Shown piece by piece: positions 16,520-24,709 of a stretch of 64,000 nucleotides of DNA. Origin of the DNA: Lachnospiraceae bacterium (GTDB lineage Bacteria > Bacillota > Clostridia > Lachnospirales > Lachnospiraceae). The notes under the pieces were generated by a model. That model worked only from the letters and a program-made list of their open reading frames with translations, was not told where the DNA came from and made no database searches. Made by a program: the position numbers and the translations under genes. The stretch's first letter is position 1, and each line of letters begins with the position of its first letter. The DNA is taken from the NCBI GenBank assembly GCA_024681795.1, contig JAILAD010000040.1, positions 1-64,000 of the forward strand. The letters are read 5' to 3'.

Positions 16520-17773
16520 TTATTTTTTATTTTTATCTTTATCTTTATCTTTTTCTTTTCCGTTTTTCTCGTTCTTATCCTTGTCGGATTTATCTTTGTC
16601 CGATTTGTCTTTGTCCGATTTGTCTTTTCCGGATTTGCTTTTTTCGGATTTCGCATCCTTTCCGGGTTTTGTTTCTTTTACGGAATCTTCCGCTTTGGTA
16701 TTTCCGTCACCGAAGCAGATGCCGAGCATCTTGGCTTCTTTTACGATTCTTGCATCGGGCGAAACGCTCTTTAATTTACCCGCAACCTCCTCAAGCGGAA
16801 CTTTCACAATCTCGCGGTCCCTGTATCCTACCATGAAACCGTATTCTCCCTGAAGAATCAGGTTTGCGGCTTCCGAGCCGAGACGGGATGCAAATACACG
16901 GTCATACGGGCAGGGACTTCCGCCGCGCTGGGTATGTCCGGGAACCGTAACACGAACCTCCTGTCCGGTTCTTTCCTCAATCTGTGCGGCAAGTTCATAG
17001 GAAACGCTGGGATAAGGTCTTTCCTTTAATTTCTTTGCATATTCCTTCTTGGATAATTTCGCGTCTTCCTTGGAAATCGCACCTTCCGCAACCGCGATTA
17101 TGGTAAAATGGCTGTTTTTCTTTCTCTTTTCGATTGCGGCAATAATCTCGTCCAGATCGTACGGAATCTCCGGAATCAGGATGATATCGGCACCGCTCGC
17201 CATGCCGGCATTTAATGTAAGCCAGCCTACCTTGTGTCCCATCACTTCCACGATGAATACCCTGCTGTGGGACGCAGCCGTCGTATGAATACAGTCGATG
17301 CAGTTGGTTGCAATATCCACGGCACTCTGGAAACCGAACGTCATATCGGTTCCGTAAAGATCATTGTCAATTGTTTTGGGAAGCGTAACAACATTCAATC
17401 CTTCCTGTCTTAACAGGTTGGCCGTTTTATGTGTTCCGTTTCCTCCCAGAATTACAAGGCAATCCAGATTTAATTTATAATAGTTATGCTTCATGGCCTC
17501 AACTTTATCAAGGCCGTTCTCGTCGGGATCCTTAATGGTTTTAAAAGGCGTACGGCTCGTTCCGAGGATGGTTCCGCCCTTTGTCAGAATACCTGAAAAA
17601 TCCTTTCCGGTCAGCATTCTGTAATTACCGTAAATCAGGCCTCTGTATCCGTCTAAAAATCCGTAAATTTCAACTTCTTCCTCGCTGGCAGCCATGGTTT
17701 TTACAACACCGCGCATGGCGGCATTCAGAGCCTGGCAGTCGCCTCCGCTGGTCAGCATACCGATTCGTTTCAT
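16520..17773 (-). CDS. 6-phosphofructokinase with charged repeat tail
   Basis: 417 residues from the ATG at 17773, preceded by GGAGGG. The first ~355 residues are a PfkA-fold enzyme: TSGGDCQALNAA at the start, GGNGT at 110-114, PKTIDND at 132-138 (catalytic Asp136), then MGHKVGWL and PGHTQRGG. PKTIDND is typical of PPi-dependent and mixed enzymes, while the Gly after GGN favours ATP, and the usual Asp of GGDG is Asn. So the phosphoryl donor is uncertain. The last ~55 residues are a Lys/Asp/Ser/Glu tail with KSDKD repeated from 15-base DNA units, which is not part of the fold and is unusual for this enzyme. Confidence 0.9.
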   Translation of the reverse strand: MKRIGMLTSGGDCQALNAAMRGVVKTMAASEEEVEIYGFLDGYRGLIYGNYRMLTGKDFSGILTKGGTILGTSRTPFKTIKDPDENGLDKVEAMKHNYYKLNLDCLVILGGNGTHKTANLLRQEGLNVVTLPKTIDNDLYGTDMTFGFQSAVDIATNCIDCIHTTAASHSRVFIVEVMGHKVGWLTLNAGMASGADIILIPEIPYDLDEIIAAIEKRKKNSHFTIIAVAEGAISKEDAKLSKKEYAKKLKERPYPSVSYELAAQIEERTGQEVRVTVPGHTQRGGSPCPYDRVFASRLGSEAANLILQGEYGFMVGYRDREIVKVPLEEVAGKLKSVSPDARIVKEAKMLGICFGDGNTKAEDSVKETKPGKDAKSEKSKSGKDKSDKDKSDKDKSDKDKNEKNGKEKDKDKDKNKK

Positions 17774-18007
17774 AATTTCACCCTCCAATCCCAGAATAAA
17801 AATACCCCGTAAATATATTTATTTTACCGCAGATTGATACATTCTTCAAGTTTACAAATCGCCCCTTTCCGAGTCCCCTGTTTCATTGATTTTTATTCGA
17901 TTTACTGATATATTTTATATTGAGTTTTTATGTTTTTATGATTTCGCATTTTTATCTGAATTATATCTGAAACTGTTTGATTCGGCCGGAATCAAAGGGA
18001 GGGGAAT

Positions 18008-19558
18008 ATGGCTTTTTCTTTAAAGAATCTTACCGGATACAAAAACATTGTAATCCAGTGTCACGACAACCCGGATGCGGATGCCCTTGCAAGCGGATTT
18101 GCCCTGCAGCTGTATTTTAAAAAGCAGGGAATGGACGTTCCGTTTGTTTACGGCGGGAAACATCCCGTTTCCAAATCCAATCTGACGCTTATGATACAGA
18201 ATTTAAAAATCGACGTTAAACATGTCAGTTCTCTTGCAAAACCGGATCTTCTGATTTGTGTGGACTGCCAGTACGGCGAAAGCAATGTTACCGGGTTTGA
18301 GGCGGAAAACATCGCGATCATCGATCATCACCAGTCCTCCGGGAAACAGCCGGAGCTGTCGGATATCCGTTCCTCATACGGCTCCTGTTCCACGATTCTT
18401 TTTGAACTGCTGACGGAAGAAGGGTATGATATCAACAAGGATTTTGACGATGTCAGCCAAAGAAAGGGAAGTCTCTCCACGGCACTTTACTACGGACTTA
18501 TGACGGACACCGGTAATTTTTCGGAACTCTGTCATCCCGCCGACAGGGATTTACAGGACAGCGCCAAATACAACACGCTCGACATCACCCTCTTTCGAAA
18601 TTCCAACTATTCCAAGGAAGAACTCTCCATTGCCGCGGATGCCCTGAAAGAGGCTTCCTACAACAGCGAATATCCCTGCGGCATCATTTCCTCAAAGCCC
18701 TGCGACCCCAATATTCTGGGTCTTGTAAGCGATATGTTTTTGGAAGTCGACAGCATCGGAAGCTGTCTGGTATACAGTGTTTTGGATAACGGCGTCAAGT
18801 ATTCCGTCAGAAGCTGCGTAAAGGAAGTAAAGGCAAACGAACTGGCAGCATTTCTTGGAGAAGGTCTCGGCGGAGGCGGCGGACATCTGGTCAAGGCCGG
18901 CGGTTTCTTAAAAAAAGATCTGCTTCTCCGTGCCGGAATTTCCTGTGATGAGGATTCCGTCGACTCCTATTTCAAGGAATCCCTGGACCGGTATTTTAAG
19001 GAAACCGAAATCATCTATTCCGGCAGGCATAAAGAAAATCCCGCAAATCTCTCCTTCTACCGGAAGCTTTCCGTCAAAGTCGGTTTCGTAAAATCGACGG
19101 ATCTGGCAAAGGAAGGTTCGAAGGTTGCGGTTCGTACCCTTGAAGGAGACGTGGACATTGCAATCCGTGAGGATTCCTACATCATCATCGGTGTGGACGG
19201 GGAAATCTATCCCTGCAAAAAAACAAAATTCGAATCCAATTACGAACTTCTCGACGAACCCTATGTTTATCCGAAGCAGGTAACCGCATACAACCCGACC
19301 GTAAACGATCTGATTTCGGGCGAGAGAATTGCCCTGCTGCCCTTTGCAAAATCCTGTATTGCAACGGGCGGAAACGGAATCTATGCAAGGGAACTTGACC
19401 ATCGTGTGAAAGTTTTCACGACGTGGGATCCGAACAAATACTATCTCGGGAAACCCGGCGACTACCTTGCGGTCCGTGTGGACGACCTTTCGGACGTGTA
19501 CATAATTGAACGGAGTATTTTTGAAAAAACCTACAGGAAAGAGGAGAAACCCGAATGA
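18008..19558 (+). CDS. DHH-family phosphoesterase with duplicated C-terminal PGDY-type motif
   Basis: 516 residues, start behind AAAGGGAGGGG. Residues 1-310 resemble NrnA-type DHH/DHHA1 enzymes: CHDNPDADALAS (motif I), VDCQYG, the signature IIDHHQS, YYGLMTDTGN, and the DHHA1 glycine-rich GLGGGGGH. Relatives cleave oligoribonucleotides, cyclic-di-nucleotide products or pAp with Mn2+. The C-terminal ~200 residues contain two related segments at about 388-415 (IIIGVDGEIYPCKKTKFESNY) and 481-510 (PGDYLAV...YIIERSIFEKTY), a G/D-Y...YP...F...Y pattern I cannot assign to a function. The stop overlaps the TIR gene start by 4 bases (ATGA), implying coupled translation. Confidence 0.85.
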   Translation: MAFSLKNLTGYKNIVIQCHDNPDADALASGFALQLYFKKQGMDVPFVYGGKHPVSKSNLTLMIQNLKIDVKHVSSLAKPDLLICVDCQYGESNVTGFEAENIAIIDHHQSSGKQPELSDIRSSYGSCSTILFELLTEEGYDINKDFDDVSQRKGSLSTALYYGLMTDTGNFSELCHPADRDLQDSAKYNTLDITLFRNSNYSKEELSIAADALKEASYNSEYPCGIISSKPCDPNILGLVSDMFLEVDSIGSCLVYSVLDNGVKYSVRSCVKEVKANELAAFLGEGLGGGGGHLVKAGGFLKKDLLLRAGISCDEDSVDSYFKESLDRYFKETEIIYSGRHKENPANLSFYRKLSVKVGFVKSTDLAKEGSKVAVRTLEGDVDIAIREDSYIIIGVDGEIYPCKKTKFESNYELLDEPYVYPKQVTAYNPTVNDLISGERIALLPFAKSCIATGGNGIYARELDHRVKVFTTWDPNKYYLGKPGDYLAVRVDDLSDVYIIERSIFEKTYRKEEKPE

Positions 19559-22500
19559 GATACGATGCTTTTATCAGTTACCGCCATGCACCGCTCGATA
19601 TGGAAATTGCAAAAAAGCTTCATAAGGCATTGGAAACCTATCATATTCCCGCATCCGTCCGGAAGAAAACCGGAAAGAAAAGGATTAACCGGGTTTTCCG
19701 CGACCAGGAAGAGCTGCCCATCGGAAGCGACTTAAACGACAATATTTCCTCCGCCTTAAAAGAAGCGGAATATTTAATTGTAATCTGCTCAAAGGATACA
19801 CCGGAATCCTACTGGGTTTTAAAAGAAATCGAGACCTTCATCGGGATGCATGACAGAGAACATGTGTTGGCGATTTTAATCGACGGTGAGCCGTGGGAAG
19901 CATTTCCCGCCCCTCTCCTTGTTGACGATGCCGGAAATCCCGTAGAACCGCTTGCCGCAGATATCCGGGCAAACAATGCAAAGGAACGGAACAGTAAATT
20001 CAATGCCGAATTCCTGCGTCTGGCTGCACCCGTCATCGGCTGTACCTATGACGATTTAAAGCAGCGTCATAAGGAACGCATCATCAAGCGGAATTTAGCC
20101 ATCGGTTTTGCCGCCGTGGGATGCCTTGCGGTTTTCGGAACCGTATTCGGTATTTATAATGCATTCACCGCCTCCAGAATGAAAAAACTGGCGGAAGAAA
20201 AAGCGGAACTTGCAAACGAAAAAACCCTTCTGGCCGGAGAAATCCTGAAGGAACTGCAGGCAAAACAGATTAATCAGTCCCGTTTCTATGCGGAAAAGTC
20301 CGAATCTTTACTGAAGTCCGGAAAAAGAGAGGATGCAGTTCTGGTTGCACTTGCCGGTCTGCCGGATGAAGAGAACGACCGTCCCCTTGTTTCGGAGGCG
20401 GAATATGCGCTCGGAAATGCGCTGAATGCATATACGCTCGGCGACAAACTTTATTTTGACAAGACACTTACGCTCGATTATAACTTAAAGAACCTCTTTT
20501 TAAATGACGAACGAACCCTTTTAACCACAGCGGATACGTACGGAAATGCGGCAGTCTGGGATACCGAAACCTCTGAAAAACTTACCGATGTTCCCGTCCC
20601 CCTTAATCCGGATGGAAATTACGAGGATCTGATTGGCGCCAATGCAGATAAAAACGCCGTCTACGTTTGCTATCGGAGTTCTCTGGTAAAATACGACTAC
20701 AATCATAACAAACTTGCGGAATACACTCCGCCCGACACCATAAGAAGCTGTGATTTCCACACGTCTGCCGGGAAAGTGGCTTTTTCCGACAAGTATACGG
20801 TTACGGTTCTGGATCTTTCGGATTTCTCCGTTCTTTTCCAAAAGAAATTTGAACTTCCGGACGGCGCTACCTACGGCGATCTGGTTTACAGTCCCGAATA
20901 CGGTACCGTTATCGCGGAACAGAGCGTTCTTTCTTTTAACAACAAGGAGACGATTGCCGATTTCATTGACCTGGATACCGGTAAGGCAGACTCCGTTTCG
21001 TTTCCGGCTGATTTCCTGACACAAATTAAATTCACCAAAAACGGAAATGCCGCAATTCTTTACACGGAGCCCGAACAGAACGCGGACGGCTCCAATAACA
21101 GGCACCTTTCTCTCCTTTCAAAAGACGGAAAGCTGCTTTGGAGTAAATCCCTTGAAGGAAATTATTACCTCCGTCACAGACAATACGATTTGCTTGACTG
21201 CAACTCCTATTCCGATGCAGGCGGTGATCATAACTATATTCTTGCCTCCACCCAGTACGATTCTTATACCTTCGACGAGACAAGCGGAGAACTGATCAGT
21301 TCATTTTCCCATCCGGCTCCGATTTGCGGACAGTATCTGGCGGGTTCCAGCGAAAAGGCATTCCTTCTGTTTTTGGACGGAACGCTCAATATTGTCGATA
21401 TCAGTACAGGGCAGTACTACCCTGATTATTCCTTCCAGTGCAGTTTCGATCCGGAAACAATCCGGGTCGGCAAAAAGGGAGATACGGTATCGGCATTTAT
21501 TGTGGAAGCTTCCTCTCCCTATGTACACGGCCTTTCTTTCAGCCAGGCCGCGGATTTAAAAGAATTTCTTCCGAATGAGGAACGTTTTTCCCTTAAATCG
21601 ATGGAAACAAACGGCCGCTATTTTTCCGTTGCCTCTTCGACCACAAACGAATACCGGTTCTACGATTCGGACGGTACGCTTCTTTATTCGACGGAAATCG
21701 ATTATTCCGCACTGGAAAAGTTCTTTGTTGACGGAGTTATGGTTACTCCGGACAACGACGGTTTCACCGTTACCGATCCGGTAAAACAGACAACGGAACA
21801 TCTTTTCTATTCGGAAATTCCGGATGAGGAATTCACCAATTCCTATTATTCCGTTCATTCCGTCAACGGGCAGAAAAATATGTGTGTTTATTCCGGTCGC
21901 GAAGTTTACGTACTGGATGTTATAAACAGGAAATGTATCCTGCATTTTTCCTATGACCGTTCCATCAGGGATGCAGTCTTTTCTCCGGACGGAAAAACAC
22001 TCTTTCTTCTGTTCGATGATTCCCTGAAAATCATCGACAGTACAACCGGAGAAGAAAAGAATACGGATTCCCTGAATCTGGTTCCATCCCTGAAGGATGT
22101 CGGGACCTCGGACCTGATGACCGTTAGCCCGAACGGAAGATATTTTGCACTTTACTGCAGGGACAGCAAAATCCGTATTATCGATATGAACGACTGTTCC
22201 CTGTATTATGAAACGGAAGCATACAGCTCCAATAATCCGTATATGTTTTTCAGTAATGATGAAAAGAAGTTTGCATTTCAGGGAAGTGACTTCCGGGTAT
22301 TTTTCTTCAGTCTGGAAACACAGGAATTCGTTAATTTCCTGGATATGGACAGCTCGATCAGCCTGACGGTTTTTGACGAAGAAGACGGACTCCTTGCATT
22401 AACGGACAGCGTGAAAACATATCTTTTAAGTACAGAAGACTACGGTCTGCTTGCAGCGGTAAGATCGGCCTACGCGTATCTGCCGGAGAAAAATCAGTTT

Positions 22501-22632
22501 CTCGTATTTATGGGACAGGAAATCAATACGCTTAACTATAAGAACTATGAAGAACTGATTGCAGAAACAAAGCGCCAGTTCCCGGATGCGGAACTGACGC
22601 CTCAAAAGAAAATCAATTACAATATCGATTAA
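19555..22632 (+). CDS. TIR domain - membrane helix - coiled coil - WD40-like protein
   Basis: 1025 residues. The TIR domain (1-165) opens YDAFISYR, has RDQEELPIGSDL, and YWVLKEI at 86-92; its Trp-Val-x-Lys-Glu-Ile matches the segment around the catalytic Glu of NAD-cleaving SARM1, making Glu91 the candidate catalytic residue. A membrane helix (about 181-204) and a Lys/Glu-rich coiled coil (205-240) follow, then YAEKSESLLKSGKREDAV, a helical linker often preceding WD40 propellers. Residues 285-1025 are beta-propeller repeats, enough for about two propellers (AAVWDTETSEKL, VFSPDGKTLFLLFDD, TVSPNGRYFALYC). The TIR would be cytosolic and the propeller extracytoplasmic if there is a single helix. 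Probable signal-triggered NAD enzyme or scaffold. Confidence 0.85.
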   Translation: MRYDAFISYRHAPLDMEIAKKLHKALETYHIPASVRKKTGKKRINRVFRDQEELPIGSDLNDNISSALKEAEYLIVICSKDTPESYWVLKEIETFIGMHDREHVLAILIDGEPWEAFPAPLLVDDAGNPVEPLAADIRANNAKERNSKFNAEFLRLAAPVIGCTYDDLKQRHKERIIKRNLAIGFAAVGCLAVFGTVFGIYNAFTASRMKKLAEEKAELANEKTLLAGEILKELQAKQINQSRFYAEKSESLLKSGKREDAVLVALAGLPDEENDRPLVSEAEYALGNALNAYTLGDKLYFDKTLTLDYNLKNLFLNDERTLLTTADTYGNAAVWDTETSEKLTDVPVPLNPDGNYEDLIGANADKNAVYVCYRSSLVKYDYNHNKLAEYTPPDTIRSCDFHTSAGKVAFSDKYTVTVLDLSDFSVLFQKKFELPDGATYGDLVYSPEYGTVIAEQSVLSFNNKETIADFIDLDTGKADSVSFPADFLTQIKFTKNGNAAILYTEPEQNADGSNNRHLSLLSKDGKLLWSKSLEGNYYLRHRQYDLLDCNSYSDAGGDHNYILASTQYDSYTFDETSGELISSFSHPAPICGQYLAGSSEKAFLLFLDGTLNIVDISTGQYYPDYSFQCSFDPETIRVGKKGDTVSAFIVEASSPYVHGLSFSQAADLKEFLPNEERFSLKSMETNGRYFSVASSTTNEYRFYDSDGTLLYSTEIDYSALEKFFVDGVMVTPDNDGFTVTDPVKQTTEHLFYSEIPDEEFTNSYYSVHSVNGQKNMCVYSGREVYVLDVINRKCILHFSYDRSIRDAVFSPDGKTLFLLFDDSLKIIDSTTGEEKNTDSLNLVPSLKDVGTSDLMTVSPNGRYFALYCRDSKIRIIDMNDCSLYYETEAYSSNNPYMFFSNDEKKFAFQGSDFRVFFFSLETQEFVNFLDMDSSISLTVFDEEDGLLALTDSVKTYLLSTEDYGLLAAVRSAYAYLPEKNQFLVFMGQEINTLNYKNYEELIAETKRQFPDAELTPQKKINYNID

Positions 22633-24698
22633 ATCGATTCGGAAACAGAATTCCCATCTGCGGAATCATCGGATGACGGGGTCTTTAAATCAGATCCTGT
22701 CATCCGTTTTTCATATTCATCCTTCGGCATCGGTTTTGCAAAATAATAACCCTGAATCATATCGCATCCCTGACGTGCCAGAAAATCAACCTGTTCTTTT
22801 GCTTCCACACCTTCCGCCACGGTTTCCATATTCAGACTCTTGGCAAGTTTGATTGCCTCGGATACAACAATCTCTCCGCGTTCGTCATCCAGATCGCCGC
22901 TGAAAAATCCGGCATCCAGTTTCAGCACGTCAAGAGGCATGTCCTTTAAGGAATTTAACGAAGAATAGCCGGAGCCGAAATCGTCCATCGAAACATGGAA
23001 GCCGTATTCCCGGAGTTTGGTAATGGTTTCAAGCATTGTTTTCTTGTCATCAAAAAACGCACTCTCGGTAAGTTCGATTTCCAACAAATCATGCGGAGTT
23101 CCGACTTTGTCCACCAGATCGCGGATATGATCCGCCAGATTCCTTTCAATAAAATGTGCACGGGATACGTTTACGGAAACCGGAACACAGTCCAGTCCAC
23201 GGTCAAGCCAGTTCTTCTGATCCCTTGCAACATGGAAAAGCATATAGTCATCGATATGTACGATAAATCCGTTTTTTTCAAAAATCGGAATAAACTCTGA
23301 AGGCGGTCTTAAACCGTGTTCCGGGGAATTCCATCGAATCAGGGCTTCCGCTCCTTTCAGTTTTTCGTTTCTCGGATCGTATTTCGGCTGGTAATAAACC
23401 TCAAATTCCTCATTTTTAAGCGCCGAATTCTGGCATTCCTGAACGGTGTCGATCCACTTCTGTTCGGATACAAGCTGCTCATTAAAAAACGCAATTCCGG
23501 ACTCATCGGTTTCTGAAAGAGTCGCTCTTGCGGCACAGGCGTTATTGTATTCCCTTTCAAGATCCACAAGCTGTCTTCTTCCTCTTCTTCCGGTTTCCAC
23601 AGCGGAACCCAGGGTTACCACGCCGACCTGAAATGCAATCCGGTGAATTCCGTCCATTCCTTCGAGTTCCTGAATTATTTTCCCGATTCGTTCCTTTAAC
23701 TGATTTTCATCGGAATAATGCAACAAAACGGCAAAATTGGCGGATGCGTAATGCGAAATGATTTCATCGTTTGCAAGCATGCCGGAAACTCTGTCATTGA
23801 CTGTACAAAGCATCTTTTCCCCTTCCTCCACGGAATGGCAGACACAGAAATTCCGGTATTTTACAAAAACCATATCCAGTACGGCATAACGGTTTCTGGA
23901 GTATTTTCTTCGAAGAAGAATCTGTTCTCCGCGAATCAGAAACCACATCCAGTTATGCCCTTTGGTCACAACATCCAGGAAAAATACGTTTACCATACGC
24001 TTTTGTGATATGGCGGTAGTTATGATATTCACCAGAATCAGAACCAGCACAACCAAAACCAGCACAAACAAAACCGTAGCAAAAAGCAGCAGGAAAAACG
24101 CATCATTTAAGCGAACTTCCGCATAGGCCTTTCCGTAAAAAACCTCAGACCCGTTTCGGATATCCTTTTCAAGCCACAGCGGAAAATAGAAATTCGAATT
24201 GCCGTTTTCCTTTTTTACGAACGAATTAAGTTCATCGCTTAAAAACCACGGAATAAACAGGCTGAAATTAATATCCATTTCCCCTTCTTCATCGGTATAG
24301 AAAAAGTTGGTACTCTGATCCGCTGTTGCCTTAACGGGCTCGGAGCCTCCGAGAAATTCCAGATACGCATTCACCTCTCCCCGGGTATCTTCTCCTCTCT
24401 GGTACAGAACATTTCCGTTCCGGTCCGTAACGATATAATCCCTGGTCTCCATATCGGGAAGATCTTCAAAGGATTCGTCCGAACCGGTCTTCTCATAGAG
24501 TTCTGCCATATAGGAAATCACTTTGTATTCTCCCATTACCTTGGACTCCGCGATGTAATAAACGAATGCGCTTACAAGTCCCGACCATATGGCAAACGCA
24601 AGAAATGCAATCAGAAGAAAAAACAGAATCCCAATCCATGTATTATGCTTTTTTAAAATTTTAGCAATCTGCTTTCTTTTGGGAGTTTTCTTTTGCAT
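22629..24698 (-). CDS. c-di-GMP phosphodiesterase: EAL domain with degenerate GGDEF
   Basis: 689 residues. Two membrane helices (22-48, 200-228) bracket an extracytoplasmic sensor. A GGDEF-like domain (about 270-400) has SHYASANF where GGDEF should be, so it is very unlikely to make c-di-GMP. The EAL domain (about 425-670) keeps EALIRW (EAL at 451-453), the Asn of SVNVSRAHF, the Glu of LEIELTES, DDFGSGYSS and VAEGVE, so it should hydrolyse c-di-GMP. It converges on the TIR gene with stop codons overlapping by 3 bases. The membrane sensor presumably tunes hydrolysis to an external cue. Confidence 0.92.
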   Translation of the reverse strand: MQKKTPKRKQIAKILKKHNTWIGILFFLLIAFLAFAIWSGLVSAFVYYIAESKVMGEYKVISYMAELYEKTGSDESFEDLPDMETRDYIVTDRNGNVLYQRGEDTRGEVNAYLEFLGGSEPVKATADQSTNFFYTDEEGEMDINFSLFIPWFLSDELNSFVKKENGNSNFYFPLWLEKDIRNGSEVFYGKAYAEVRLNDAFFLLLFATVLFVLVLVVLVLILVNIITTAISQKRMVNVFFLDVVTKGHNWMWFLIRGEQILLRRKYSRNRYAVLDMVFVKYRNFCVCHSVEEGEKMLCTVNDRVSGMLANDEIISHYASANFAVLLHYSDENQLKERIGKIIQELEGMDGIHRIAFQVGVVTLGSAVETGRRGRRQLVDLEREYNNACAARATLSETDESGIAFFNEQLVSEQKWIDTVQECQNSALKNEEFEVYYQPKYDPRNEKLKGAEALIRWNSPEHGLRPPSEFIPIFEKNGFIVHIDDYMLFHVARDQKNWLDRGLDCVPVSVNVSRAHFIERNLADHIRDLVDKVGTPHDLLEIELTESAFFDDKKTMLETITKLREYGFHVSMDDFGSGYSSLNSLKDMPLDVLKLDAGFFSGDLDDERGEIVVSEAIKLAKSLNMETVAEGVEAKEQVDFLARQGCDMIQGYYFAKPMPKDEYEKRMTGSDLKTPSSDDSADGNSVSESI

Positions 24699-24709
24699 TT
24701 AAATTCCTC

